Assembly (NCBI GenBank): GCA_025435555.1
Contig: JAIWWG010000062.1
Location: forward strand, 155,805-219,804
DNA length: 64,000 nt
Reading direction: 5' to 3'
Origin: Chytriomyces cf. hyalinus JEL632
Taxonomy: Eukaryota > Chytridiomycota > Chytridiomycetes > Chytridiales > Chytriomycetaceae
Shown: positions 10,694-24,728 of the stretch, piece after piece
Layout: every line of letters begins with the position of its first letter
Numbering within the stretch: the first letter of the stretch is position 1
The notes under the pieces: model-generated
The model's input: the letters and a program-made list of their open reading frames with translations, nothing else
Told to the model about the DNA's origin: nothing
Databases searched by the model: none
Position numbers and translations under genes: made by a program

Positions 10694-12839
10694 ATGCAGT
10701 CAATCCTGGAGACCCAGCGACGCGCACACGAAGAGGTCGAGAGACTTGGTGATCTTGTGGCAGACGAAATGGCAACGAGACATAAGAAGGTGAGGTGTCT
10801 CTTCTGATTGGGCGTTCTACTTTCTTTCTCAACTCTTCGGATTGCATACCCCGCTGCTGTCTGCCTTTCATTCTTTTACTGCATTCATGGGCTGACGTTA
10901 CTATCCATTGTTCATACTCAGCACCTCGGAAAGCTTGTCCAGCAGCATCGCATTCACCGGCATCTCGGTATGCTTTTGATTTCTTTTTCTTAGTGAATAT
11001 GCAATTGGCATTTACTCCTCCGCAGATCGAATCCAAAGTCGATCCGCTTTTCTTATTGATTCGTACAACGATTTGGATGGGTACGTGGCCCTTTTTCTCC
11101 GTACCTGAGTCGAGGTTCTTAACAAAGAAGTCAGGTCTCGCAAAGCCGAAATTGCTTCCATTTCAAACACGGGAGACGATTTTGCAGAGTTTTATGACCG
11201 TCTCAAATCCATCAAGGACCATTTTCGAAGAAATCCAGACGAAAAAGTGGAGGTTTTGGAACAAGAACTTGCAAAAGTGGATGAGGACCAGGAAATCGAA
11301 GGTTTGTCTCTCTGCATTCAAGCACTCCATATCGAAAAGAAGATTGACAACGCTGTGGTCGCAGACATTGAAAATATGTTCAGTGGAGAAGAAATGCGCG
11401 GCCGCTTCCTCGACCTGAACGCCTGTTTTGCCCAATACATCAATCTCAAAAACGTCAAGCGAATCAACTATCTGGCGTACATTTCCGAATTTGACAAACT
11501 GGACAATGATAATGACTCGGGAATACCATCAGACACACGAAAGGGCGCCGAATATAAAAAGTACCTGATTGCGCTGTCAACGTATTTGAAGGAATTCTGT
11601 TTCAAGGCTATGCCATTGTACGATTCAGAGGACGTCGATGAGTTTGTGAAAGCAAAGGTGGATGAATGGGCCGAAACTCTCGATCAAGAAATGGCAGACC
11701 CGGATCTATACTGCGCTCCTTGTACGTGACTTTATTTTTCAGTTTTTGATTTCGTTTTCGTTGGGAAAGGTTTCTTCAATTCGAAAACGCCTCTTGCTCA
11801 CGCATTTTTTTTTTTAAAAAAAAAGGTGCGAAACAGTTCACGAAAAAGACTGTCTTTGATGGCCACCTGCCCGGAAAGAAACACAAGAAAGCGGTTGAAA
11901 CCTTCAACTCGAATGGCGCAGACAGTGGCGCAAAGCCAGCAACGGTCGCAAACAGTGGGTCCTCTTCTCGAGAAGCATTGAAACACGTGAAAGCGTTAGA
12001 GTTTACCATTGTGAAACTGGCCCAAGTGCTGGCCACGCAACGAGAAGAGACGCGCGATTTAGTTGAGCGCAAGCAAACTCTGTCTGCGGACGAAATTGTG
12101 AGCTATTCTTCAATTTCCCAAAGCGTCAGTGTGAATAGATGCTCAGCTAATATGCTTTATTGCCACCCCCCCTTTCAGGACAAAGCAAAAGCCATGTACG
12201 ATTTGCAAGACTTGGGCGAAGAGGAAGAAGAGGATTTCAGTGATCCAGAAGAAGAACAAGAAGAGGACGCGGAGATTTACAATCCTCTCAAACTGCCCAT
12301 GGGATGGGATGGAAAACCAATTCCGTATTGGTTGTACAAGCTGCACGGGCTTGGTGTCGAGTACCCATGCGAAATTTGTGGAAACTTTATTTATATGGGA
12401 CGCAAGGCATTTGACCGGCATTTTCAGGTATGCACTAATTTCTGCGGAATTTTGCTTGATGTGCGTTGTTGGCTGAATTGATTGCTACGTAGGAATGGCG
12501 GCATGCGCATGGAATGAGATGTCTTGGTATCCCAAACACGAAACATTTCCAAGAAATTACGCGAATTCAGGATGCTTACACATGTAAGTTTGCCTGTTTA
12601 CTTTTGAACCTCAGGATGTCATTTGACTTTTCGCCTTCATACATAACAGTATGGGAAAAGCTGAACTCAACCAAGAAGGCCGAGTCCTTCAAAGCCGATG
12701 CAATGGAGGAGTTTGAAGACGCCGAAGGAAACGTGTTCAACAAGAAAACGTTTGAAGGTATTTGTTTCCTGCTTGCAATTTCTATGTCTTTACTTATCAA
12801 ATTTCTTGCGTAGATCTGAGACGGCAAGGGTTGTTGTAA
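10694..12839 (+). CDS. SF3A3: Splicing factor 3A subunit 3 (SF3a60/Prp9)
   Basis: Subunit of the U2 snRNP SF3a complex needed for prespliceosome assembly. Nine exons: 10694-10789, 10922-10967, 11026-11080, 11135-11721, 11826-12097, 12179-12427, 12493-12583, 12650-12757 and 12814-12839. The N-terminus (SILETQRRAHEEVERL) matches SF3A3. The middle has the YINL block. The C-terminal part has the acidic stretch, the LPMGWDGKPIPYWLYKLHGL block and the C2H2-like zinc finger (CEICGNFIYMGRKAFDRHF then EWRHAHGMRCLGIPNT). The protein ends in RRQGLL as in animals. It is divergently arranged with the eIF4A3 pseudogene. The region between the two halves is shorter than in human SF3A3 and no SAP-like segment was seen. 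Confidence 0.95.
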
Positions 12840-13077
12840 GGCATTGCGCGGACGTGTGTTTTTGTTGCAATAAACATGGAAATATGGTTTCCACGGAACG
12901 CGTCAAGCACTGACAGGTCGGCGTGATGGGATAAAATCTAAGTGACTCTGTCGTTATTCAGGGGATTTCTGATGTCGAGATTTCTTCTTGTGTATGAACA
13001 CAGCATCTGCAGACATCGTCATGGTAATTACTGATCGCAAATTGACGTTGACGAGATTTTATAATTTCTTTGGATAA

Positions 13078-14811
13078 ATGGGGTTGGTTGACTTGGGACC
13101 CTTAGTCTCGCTGACGGGGTTGTCTGTGGATGTCCTCGGGCCTGGGCTCGCCTTGCTCTCATCCTATGTCCTTGCGCTTCCGTTCGCCATGCTTCCTTCC
13201 GCCGCGGCAAAGAACGCTTTTTCAGTGGCCACGTCTGGCCTTATTTTCATGGCGCTTTTCAATGGTGAAGTTCTTTTTTCAAATGCGATCCATCTGTCGA
13301 CTGACATGTATGCAGTCCATGGACTTGTACAGCTTCTCACTCTGTCCGGTGCGTGCTACTTTGTGTCGATCCGATTCCGCAGCTCGAGCCGCATGCCCAT
13401 CTTTGTGCTTGTTCTTTCGATGGCTGTTCTTGGAATGAAGTAAAGCAAACGATTTCTTTTCCCCTGGATTGGCTGACCCCTTGCCGTATTTTTTTTTGCA
13501 GCCACTTGAATGCGCAATTCTTTCAGGATGAGCTTTCTCCGCGTTTTGACCAAACCGTTCCCGTGAGTTTTTCTGCAAGGTTTCGGTCGGTACATTTTGA
13601 TCCCGTAATTAACTCCGCTGTTTAATTCCAGATGATGGTGGCAGTCCAGAAAATGGCAACCTGCGCGTGGTCCATCCACGACGGCACAAAGTCCGACAAG
13701 AAGCTTTCAAAGACTCAACAGTCGCTCAAGATTTCGACCGTTCCTTCCATTCTTCAATATCTGGGCTTCATATTCTTTTACCCGGCATTCATTCTGGGAC
13801 CCTCATTCCACTTCAACACGTACAATGATTTTGTAAACAACTCTGGACAATTCAGTCTCGCGGCTGGAAGTGCGGTGCTGCCAGGACGATGGGTTTACTT
13901 TTCGAAAACGGTTACAATTGGTCTCGTGTGTGTCGTTATTCACATGTTTGCATCGCCAATCTTGATGTACGATTTCGGATTGACGGACGCATTTCTGGGA
14001 TACTCGTTTATTGAGCGATGCGCGTATCTATTGGCTTCGGCACTTGTGCAGCAGTGCCAGTTCTTTTCTGCTTGGAAGCTGGCTGAGGGGGCTTGTATTC
14101 TCTGCGGGTTCGGGTTCAATGGACTTGACGCTAAAAATGCTGGTGCATACAAATGGGACCGTTGTGAAAATGTACGCATTTGGGAAATTGAGCTTGCCGA
14201 AAATCCTCGAATGTTTTTGAGGTGGGGTTTTTTAAATGTTGTTCTTCATTTCTCGTTCTCCTTCTGATTATTTATTTTTGTAAATAAGCGCGTGGAACGT
14301 TCAAACAGCACTCTGGCTTCGAAGCGCGGTTTACTTGCGCCTCGCGCCAGAATCACTGCCGGATCAAACTTTGGAAGAAACGCGTGAAGCCAAGGCAAAC
14401 GCATCCTTCGCAACACACGCAACCTTCCTAGTTTCAGCATTCTGGCACGGTTTCTATCCCGGCTTTTACTTGACGTTCATTACATTGTCGTTCCTCGTTT
14501 CTGCGAATCGGATTTCACGGAAATGGATTCGACCCTTGTTCCATAACCCGGAATCCAAGCTGCATTCCTTCTTGTCTGTTTATCATGTTGTTGGCTGGGC
14601 TGTCACATGTATCGGCATGAATTATGCTACTGTTGGCATGCAGATGAAGCGATTCAATTCAGCAATGATTTTGTGGGGGCGCATCTATTTCTCGGTGCAT
14701 GTTGCGCTCGTGGCTTTGATCCTACTGGACATTGTTTTGGGGGCATTAGGCCGTTCAAAGAAAGTTGTTGGCACTGATAAAACTGCAGGGAAAACCACTA
14801 AAACAGAGTAG
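13078..14811 (+). CDS. ALE1: Membrane-bound O-acyltransferase, Ale1/LPCAT type (lysophospholipid acyltransferase)
   Basis: Predicted ER enzyme that re-acylates lysophospholipids in the Lands cycle. Four exons: 13078-13439, 13502-13562, 13632-14221 and 14289-14811. The protein is highly hydrophobic with roughly ten membrane segments. It carries the MBOAT features: QFFSAWKLAEGACILCGFGF, the conserved Asn in SAWN, and the catalytic His in the segment VSAFWHGFYPGFY. The C-terminus is Lys-rich (GRSKKVVG and KTAGKTTKTE), compatible with ER retrieval. Order and spacing of motifs fit the MBOAT1/2/5-Ale1 branch better than sterol or DAG acyltransferases. Exact lysolipid specificity cannot be read. It converges with METTL16. 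Confidence 0.9.
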
Positions 14812-15019
14812 GGAATGGACATGGGAGCATTATTTGGATAATTATTACTGCTGCACTGTGGGCAAGTTGGATGCATTTTCCAGCAACACCAACTATGGGA
14901 TGAGAAAATACAGACAGTATATAGCTTTTCGTTAACTAAAATATCTTGAAACGATGGTTTGAGCCAAAATGGACGCCACTTGTTGCTGCATGAGCTGTCA
15001 AAAAAAATACATGAAGCAT

Positions 15020-16293
15020 TCATTCAGGCTTTATTCTCCAAGCAACTCCCCACCGAACTGTTCTCCCGTTCTGAAACTCCGCGCATCGTACATCAAGCTC
15101 GACTCTTTCAACAGGCTGTTCCAGTTCCCGTAGAAATATCAGGTAGTCTTCTTTACGGCCCACAAGCGACGTGAACCATTCCACTTTGTGAGGTGACAGC
15201 TCGAGGCTCTCTTTCCATAATTGCCTGAGAAATGCAAGCTCGCCGCCGGCAGTCATCATTTCCGTCTTTCGACCGGTGCAAGTCTTGTCAAAAAGATGAA
15301 AAAAAAGCGTGAGAAGTTTATGTAAAAGAAAAGAATTTGGAGATTTAAAACTACCTGTGAGGGTAAATCTGACTTTTGAGCACGCGAAAGTCTGATTTCA
15401 TTCGCGTTCTTGTAGAATGGCGGGTTGCACATGCAAAACGTGTATCTAGTCGCAGGAATTTTAACGATTGGAACGCGCGTCTGTCAGAGAGAGAGACAGG
15501 TGACTCACGAATTTGAGCCCAGAATGTCCAAAGGAAGGATCGCAGCGCTGGTTGATTCGTTGAGAATGACTGATATCCTTTTCTCGAGTCCATTACGCGC
15601 CACATTTTCGATCGCGTATTCCACTTGACGAGCGTCAATATCTTTTTTTCAACGCAGTAAAATAATGACAGTGAGCTTTTTTGTGGAGAGTCTGAGATTG
15701 TTGCAACGAACCCAGAGCCAAAAAGTTGACGTTCTTTTTTCGTTTGCATGCAAGAAGGGGGTATATGCAGGATGCTCCGGTTCCTCTGTAGCCGCGCAAG
15801 GGTGGGTCAATGCGTGGCTTTGGGTCTATGTTGAAGTCATACAAACATGTCGATGGCATGCACAGTTTCGCTCGATATCGCCAATGCCTGATGATTCGAC
15901 AAGTGTTCCGTCCAATAAACGTATCCAAGTCTGTTTGCAATGAAAAGAGCGCTCTGAGACTCGGCGGTTTGACACCACGCAAACAATATAGAAACCTGTT
16001 TGGAATGGGCGGCAACAGCGAGTCAAGAGGAACTTCAAGACGCAATTGAAAATGGATCCACAGAATCGCGGCGCTCAATTCGCGAAGAGCTTTCGGATTC
16101 CTAAAGTCGATTGTCCAGATGCTGTTTCGGGTTCTGTGGACACTGTGAAAAAGAAGTGTCAGTGTCACGCAGCGGTCAAGCAAAGAAGACAAACACAAAA
16201 CTAGCTACGCAGATTCGGATACTGCTTCGACAGCTGCACAAAGTCAACTTGCAGCAGGTTCTCTGGGGGTCGGTAGATTGAGAGTGGTGGCAT
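15020..16293 (-). CDS. METTL16: METTL16-type RNA m6A methyltransferase (U6 snRNA)
   Basis: SAM-dependent N6-adenosine methyltransferase expected to modify U6 snRNA. Seven exons join in frame: 16202-16293, 15996-16142, 15847-15930, 15712-15785, 15509-15641, 15355-15445 and 15020-15283, totalling 885 nt or 294 residues. The N-terminus keeps DFVQLSKQYPNLRSYV, aligned without gaps to the METTL16 YPDFKQHV region. The SAM-binding motif is HAIDIGTGASCIYPLL and the catalytic motif FCMCNPPFY. The C-terminal part has TAGGELAFLRQLWKESL and GRTVRWGVAWR. Length equals the catalytic domain only; the vertebrate C-terminal VCR domain is absent. Three introns use unusual GTTT donors, so an automatic caller would probably fragment this gene. 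Confidence 0.9.
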
Positions 16294-16341
16294 GTGTGAT
16301 ATTTGAATGATTTTTTTTATTAAAAACGACCCCTGTCAAGT

Positions 16342-17329
16342 TCATCCCACAACTCCGCCCACGCATTTTTTGATCATGTCGCGTGCGAACGGAATGTATG
16401 AGGCAGAGTACCTGTTGCGCGCGCATTGAAACCGTGTCAGTGTATAGTGCTGAAAACATGTCCCTGTAAAAATGGGGGACTCACCAAAACAAGGCCAACC
16501 ATTGAATAATGCAGCAAATCAAAGTGAGAATAACGCTTTTGAGCGTGAACGCAACAACGAGCGTTGCAACCATTGATCCAAGGAAAATGAGGGCTGCTGC
16601 GAAGCGGGAGGAGTCGAACATTTTCTGGAAATGGGGCGGTGAGTGGTGACAGCAGCATCGAGCAAATATGATCACCCCACCTTCAGCTGGGAGCCAAAGC
16701 CAATGAGGAAGCCGGTGGATACAACAGACGTCACATTTCCGAACGTGTACAGAACGGCGAATCCAGTCAAATTCCCGGTTGTGAGCAGCAACGTGGACTA
16801 GAAGAACCAAGAGCGACCCCCTTCACTCAGCAAAGCAACTCCGACGCATCGCAAAATACAGAAAAGACTCTCACCAGAATACTGAGCAGAAACCCGACAC
16901 CAAAACAGATTCCTTGTTTTTTTCAAAAGAGGCCGCACTTTCAGGGAAACATTGTTCAACACCAAGGCAATACTCAACACTCACCAAATCCGTAGAATCG
17001 CTGCGTCGCCGTCAGCTTAAATCCGCCGCACATTTCATCTGATGTTCGTTTCGAAGGTGTAGTTGATAGATTGCGATGGAGGACTGCGTCAGCAACAGTG
17101 TCTCCTCACGAAGTTGCACATGGCCCTCACCAAGTCCGGATGGATCCCTGTTGGCGCCTGGCTGTGTGACCGGAGCTGTAAGTACAAGACGAGTGGCGCG
17201 AGAGAGAGAGAAGGGGTCCGAACCAGGTAGTCTGTGATTGGCATGTCTGTTCTTTGAGAGCGATTTGCAAATGTGCCAAACATGGATTTTAACTTTTACG
17301 GCCGGTTCCTCATTGCATAACTCATTCAT
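16342..17329 (-). CDS. SFT2: SFT2-family vesicle transport protein
   Basis: Small Golgi membrane protein with four helices, implicated in endosome-to-Golgi vesicle fusion. Traceable parts, in order: FKLTATQRFYGF, GICFGVGFLLSIL, STLLLTTGNLTGFAVLYTFGNVTS ending in IGFGSQLK, then KKMFDSSRFAAALIFLG through IIQWLALFW, and finally YSASYIPFARDMIKKC with a stop at 16342-16344. The YTFGN block, the KxMF motif and the YSxSYIPFAR ending are characteristic of SFT2D proteins. The 5' end is uncertain. Frame analysis supports an ATG at 17329; an alternative ATG at 17283 is in another frame and needs different splicing. Confidence 0.8.
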
Positions 17330-17545
17330 TGGAATAACATGAGTGGGTATTGCTGCTATTTTCGTCACTATAGAGGACCAATCGTAGACTTCCTTCCAGA
17401 CAATAAACAGATGGACAATACAGAGCCGGATGTTACAACTTATCAAATCTCTTTATTTTCATAGCGGAGCGCCGCAGTCTAGTTACAGACCCCCAGAACA
17501 GAAAGAAACAGCACATGTAATACAGCAGAGGACGGCAACGTGCTT

Positions 17546-19636
17546 TTAGAACTTGGCAGTCTCACGGAACGCCTTTGGCACGTAGTTTCTGGCAATGATA
17601 AACTGCACAACAGCAGAGGCCATGCAGCATCCGGCAAGCAACCACAAAAAGTTTTCACGGTTCCAAGTAATCTCTGAGTACTTTTTAGTTCCAGCGGCGA
17701 CAGCGTTTTGGTCGGCAGACATGGTGGCAGTGAGGAAAGCGGAGGACATGAAAGATCCGATACCACTGGTAAGGAGCCACAAGGCGGCGCAAGAAGACTT
17801 GGTACGCTTGCCGACTTCAGTGTAGGTAAAGTTGAGACCGGAGATGGAGAAGAAGCATTCTCCGAGAGTAATGATGACATAAAGAAGAATGAGCCAGAGA
17901 ATGCTGACGGTTCCGGCGCAGGAGTCCTTTTCTTCACCGGCGGCACAGGAACCGTTGACCCAGCGTTGCAGAAGAGCACTGACGACGAATGAAAGCGCGG
18001 CAAGGACTTGACCGACAACCATACGCTGTTGAAGACCGAAAGCTCTCACACCAAACCGTTTGTCAATCACGGGGTAGACATAGTTGGCAAGAATAGGAGC
18101 CATAACGCAAATGAAGAAGGGGTTCCAGAAGTTGTTTAGAGTTTCTGATATAGAGACAGTGTCAGCAAATGCTTCAAAAGATCGCTGCTTCAACATACAC
18201 ACCTGTTCCAAAGAAGCTTTTCTGAGATCCACCAAATGGCACCACCATCTGCTCACCCATGTCCTGCCATGGTCCAGAGTTTTGGCCAAACACCATCCAG
18301 AAGATGGGTGCGGGCCAGATGGCACCAATGACCTTAATAAGATCGAGCATCTCCACAACCATTCCCTCAGTGTGAATATCAGCGGTGGCCTTGTAGGCCT
18401 CCTCACGCTTCATCTTCATACGGAAGCCAGCGTAAGTAATTCCAGTCTTGATGTGGTCAAACAGAATGAATCGGCCGGCGGGTGGGACAACACGGTAGGT
18501 CTTGAAACCAGCAATAAAGATACCCATGGCACCAATCATGAAACAAGTCAGCATGAGGAAACTGTATGGGTAACCGTTTCCGAGAGGAGCCTTGAGTCCC
18601 TTTGGAGCAAAGTACTCGGTGAGGGTTTGGTTTTGTGCCAATGGCCAGGGAAAGTATTCAGTCTGGGCGATCATTGGGGAGACGGTGGACGAGATGAGGG
18701 CACCGACGTTGATGGACACTATGAAAGGAGATATCCGGGTCAGCAAAGACGGAACCAGAGAGAGAGAAAGAAGAGAGAAGAAATGACTCACTGTAGAAGT
18801 AGTTGTAGAATGCTTGCAGCCCGTAGGTTTGCACGCTCAAGAACTGGTCTCCTCCGTGTGCAGAGACGCATGGCTTAATTCCACCGGTTCCGATGGCAAT
18901 CATCAACAGTCCAAGCAATGGTCCGACGCGGGACATTTGAGTGGTGGCAACACCCATGACAGTTGGCCATGAAGTGAGGGTGAGGACAATGAGACCGAGG
19001 ATGTAGATACTTGAAAGGGAAACGATGGTCTTGAATTTGTCGAGGTACGAGTCGGAGATGATGGCGCCGAGAATGGGAGTGAAGTAGCACAGTCCCATGA
19101 AAATGTCCTATTCATTTTTTCATGGGTTAGATGAGGCTGGGTGTGGCGCAGATTGGGGGAGGGGGACCTTCAAGGCATTGGCATCGGCCGGGATGTTGTA
19201 GCCCAGTTGGTACTTGAAGAAGTTCTTGAGGATGGGTGTGATTCCGTAGAAGCAGAAACGTTCTCCAAGTTCGTTTGGAATAATCTGTGCAAATTGACAG
19301 CGTCAATAAATTTATCACTTTTGGGTGCTTGCCGACGCCACTCGTGCGACACAAGTGAATGTGTGTGTGCATACTCACAAACCAGACAGCAACGGGCAGC
19401 TTGTTTGGGTTGGCCAGAATGATGGCGTCTCTCTCCTTGTTGATCTCGAGCTCCAGCTTGCGGCTGCGGATCTGGTCCTCGGTGAGGTTGAGGTCCTCGA
19501 AGTCCTGGATTGTGGGGATGGGATTAGACAAGAGGAGACGGATAAGGGGGGTAGGAGAGAGGGCGAATGTGAACGGGGCAGTCACCACTTGTCCAGTCTG
19601 CACGGCCTCCTCGGCTTTCTTCATGTCGTCGGCCAT
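17546..19636 (-). CDS. PTR2: Proton-dependent oligopeptide transporter (POT/PTR2 family), second copy
   Basis: Paralogue of the transporter at 135-2187, inverted, with the same six-exon plan: 19586-19636, 19379-19504, 19168-19284, 18792-19107, 18203-18718 and 17546-18144. Exons 3, 4 and 5 are exactly 117, 316 and 516 nt in both genes, while introns differ in sequence. Motifs are conserved: ELGERF, YFTPILGAIISDS, GTGGIKPCVSAHGGDQF and FSISGLNFTYTEVGKRTKSSCAALW. The N-terminal tail and the extreme C-terminus differ most. Several long antisense frames over this gene are shadows. The pair is a gene duplication, and both copies look intact. Confidence 0.93.
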
Positions 19637-20885
19637 TATGATATTGAGAGACAGTTTTAAGCAGGCACAAAACACACTCATCGTCCCTTTTGTACTTACT
19701 ATTGGGTCTAACCCTAGGTGGCGGTGGCAATCAAGTACCTGGACAAGCCCATGTGCAAAATTGTGAAATTGTGAAATTCCAAATGCGCTGTTACAAAAAA
19801 AAGAAAAAAGCGGAACGGACTCTTCCGAATCACCCACGCACGAATGCCCGTGGTTTAAGCGTATGGCGCATTGGCCCCCCATCATTCCCATTCCGGAAGG
19901 CGGATGGTACTCCACGACAGTCTCCGCGCTGCTGTTGGTCTGTCGCGGAGGGTTGACTCCTGGGCTGCAACAACCCAGTCACCTGACTGACTTTCTCGAT
20001 CACATTCTTCCCCTCAAATTCTTTGAAATTGGACGCAATTCCCGCGACCACTTTTGTTGGATGATGCACACCAAACATTCGGCAGAATGGACAGAACCCA
20101 ATTTAGGATTCAAACGGAAGCAAAACGGCTTCAGACACGCCTCCAACCGGAGTCTTTGATGCAGTCATCCATCACACCCAGCATACCTCAAAACCACCAT
20201 CCGTACTTTCGGGCAATGACGAAGCCGTTATAAGACAGTGTGGCAAACACTTTTCAAAAGTTTACATGATTTCACCGTCCTTTTCCGCTCAAGCGGCCCA
20301 GCGGCAACCAAGCGGCCAAGTATAAAAAAAAAAGTAAGTGTGTCGCTGATTGACCGCACTGCTCTCCGCAATAAAGAGGAGAAGCAGAGTGTGATTACGG
20401 CGGCGCATTTCCCCCGATTGAAGCAGCACATGGTCCACCACTCACTTGAGTGCAGCAAACAACAGGATAAATAACTTGGCAAACTGCCGGCCCTATCAAC
20501 GTCCAGCTTGCATAACGGACCATCCATCGCAGATTGGATGTTCATGGAAATTGTTTCCTTGGAAGTTTGCTTGGAACAATGGGCTCATTTCGGGTAATGC
20601 GAGAAACATCGATGGGACATTTGATGGTGTGATGGATACCGCGCAAAGCGTAGAACAAACGCCTTGCTTGAATATGATGGGGCCTCTGACACGACGATCA
20701 AAACGCAATCAGCCCCTAACAAGTGAGTTCTTCTGACACCATTTGTGACAAGTGTGCTGGTTGACGGTGTTTCGTTCGATGGTCTTCATGTCCAGTGAAT
20801 GTGCAGGTGCGTCCGAGCATAACTAAAAACAAGGGAAGGAACGCGCAGTCTGTTTTTATAAAAATAAACAAACCATAAAAATAAA
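19637..20885. other. Intergenic region between the second POT gene and PSMA7
   Basis: About 1.25 kb without a gene I can support. It should hold the divergent promoters of the POT transporter and the proteasome gene. A leftward frame from about 20078, beginning MFGVHHPTKVVAGIASNF and followed by a GTGACT donor-like site, has protein-like composition, but no homology or second exon was found. Confidence 0.4.
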
Positions 20886-22166
20886 ATGAGCTACGACCGG
20901 TAACTGGCAGGACATGCGCGCAAAGCAGGGGGGCCCCGATACTAAACACGCTCCGCCCCGGCAGTGCATTGACCGTCTTTTCACCCGATGGACACCTGTT
21001 CCAAGTCGAATACGTGCGTCTTTCTTTTCCTTTCATATCCCTCTGCTTGTACTCATTGAACTGCACACACAGGCCGTCGAAGCCGTGCGAAAAGGAACTT
21101 GTGCCGTAAGTATCCTATTCTGAAATGCATTGTTTTATGAGGGGTTCGTCAGTTTGAAACCGCGGAAAAAAACCAGGTGGGTGTGCGTGGAAAGAACTTG
21201 GTTGTACTCGCCGTCGAAAAGAAGACAACCCTCAAACTGCAAGACCCACGCACGGTCCGCAAAATTGCACTTCTCGACGACCACGTTTGCATGGCCTTTG
21301 CAGGTGCGCCTGAAATCAAACCATCCATCTTTTTTTCTCTCGCTCAACAGCGCCAAACGAACTCGTTGACAGGACTCAACGCTGACGCGCGCGTCCTCAT
21401 CAACAAGGCGCGTATCGAATGCCAGTCGCACCGTCTGACTGTCGAAGATCCAGTTTCCATCGAATACATTACGAGATACATTGCTGGCGTTCAACAGGTC
21501 AGAAATTTGACGGAACAAACTCAACCCGCCGTATTTACATACTCGTTTGGCTGAAAATTTCCCCCAGAAATACACTCAATCTGGAGGTGTCAGACCATTT
21601 GGTATCTCCACGTTGATTATCGGATTTGACTCTGACAAAGTGCCCAAGCTGTACCAAACTGATCCATCTGGAATTTACTCGGCGTGGAAGGTAAAACGCG
21701 CAAAAAGTTGGTGACTGCGGTATTACGGGTCTGAGTCCATATTTTCTTTAGGCCAACGCTATTGGACGAAGCTCCAAGACGGTCCGTGAATTTTTGGAGA
21801 AGCACTACAAAGAAGACATGTCCGATGAGGACTCCATCAAATTGTCCATCAAGTCGTTGCTGGAGGTTATTTTTGCTGCATTCATTCACTTGCGGCAAGA
21901 AAACGCGTCTTGACAACAAATATTTTGCAGATTGTCCAAACTGGCGCCAAGAACATTGAAGTTTCTGTCATGGGACCAGACAGTATCCTGAGAAACATGT
22001 CTGCTGAAGAGGTTGAAAAAATTGTGACAGCGATTGAGGCTGAAAATGCTGCTGAGGTATAATGAAATGTTTTTGTTTTTGCTGTCTATCCGCAAAAACC
22101 TAACATTTCGGAATTCTGACCGTTGCGCAGACTGCCGCCGCTGGTCCTTCGAGCTCATCTGCTTAA
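20886..22166 (+). CDS. PRE6: 20S proteasome subunit alpha4 (PSMA7/Pre6)
   Basis: Structural alpha-ring subunit of the 20S core particle. Nine exons: 20886-20899, 20965-21013, 21073-21105, 21177-21303, 21373-21497, 21568-21690, 21752-21865, 21931-22056 and 22131-22166. The protein opens [22 protein letters not shown], the alpha-subunit N-terminal signature in its alpha4 version, followed by [42 protein letters not shown] and [17 protein letters not shown]. The first exon is only 14 nt. The ATG follows AAAATAAA, a context also seen at RPN8. It converges with RPT1, another proteasome gene, with stops 146 bp apart. Confidence 0.95.
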
Positions 22167-22188
22167 TTGAAAAGAGGCTTTTTGGTTG

Positions 22189-22263
22189 AATAAACGAAAA
22201 ACCTTTTCAATATGGCAAAATTGCTCCAAGATATACGTGAATGACTGCAGATATGACTTTATT
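22189..22263. terminator. Shared 3' region of convergent PSMA7 and RPT1 with polyadenylation signals on both strands
   Basis: AATAAA on the plus strand at 22189-22194 and TTTATT (AATAAA on the minus strand) at 22258-22263. The plus-strand signal serves PSMA7 and the minus-strand one follows the RPT1 stop by about 50 bp, so the two transcripts probably overlap at their 3' ends. Confidence 0.6.
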
Positions 22264-22312
22264 CGAAAAATGTGTTTTCCAAGTGGGCACAACTGGCATA
22301 TCGGCAAAAATT

Positions 22313-24404
<2,092 letters not shown>

Positions 24405-24461
24405 CAGTATGTATATATTTGTGTCAGGTTTTTATTAAAAACTGGTCCAGGCGCAACTCCT

Positions 24462-24728
24462 TCCATGGAAATACGCATGGCCAACATCAGAACCCATGCA
24501 CACAGAAACTTGCAGTTGTGGAAAAAAGAACTGCATGAAGTCATTGCAATGAAGAAACTTCTCGATCGGCAACTCGCCAGCATCAAATCCAACACTTCCA
24601 ATACAAGCCTATCTCGACAATCTGTGCGGAAAAATCGTCAAGGGCTATGGGCAGAGCAGGCAGAGACAGGGGCAGCCGCAGAGTCAAGGTCACTGAGTTT
24701 GACCGGATCTTCTCGGAGTGTTCCGTGA
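24462..24728 (+). CDS. Small predicted coiled-coil protein, unknown
   Basis: An 88-codon frame from an ATG 57 bp upstream of the RPT1 start and divergent from it, so a bidirectional promoter is likely. Residues about 8-42 form a basic helix (NLQLWKKELHEVIAMKKLLDRQL); the rest is Ser/Thr-rich. A spliced version is possible. A GTGCGG donor near 24622 and a TGCATGCAG acceptor near 24770 would remove about 150 nt in phase 0 and add a Ser/Glu-rich tail ending at a TGA near 24870. No family recognised. Confidence 0.4.
   Translation, partial: SMEIRMANIRTHAHRNLQLWKKELHEVIAMKKLLDRQLASIKSNTSNTSLSRQSVRKNRQGLWAEQAETGAAAESRSLSLTGSSRSVP

Noticed and set aside
18084-18878. 264-codon plus-strand frame
   Set aside because: It is antisense to exons 4 and 5 of the second POT gene, whose exons are conserved and correctly spliced; the His/Ser-rich translation has no family features.
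19830-20078. Small protein MFGVHHPTKVV and onward on the minus strand
   Set aside because: Protein-like start and a donor-like GTGACT, but no second exon, homology or poly(A) signal could be found.
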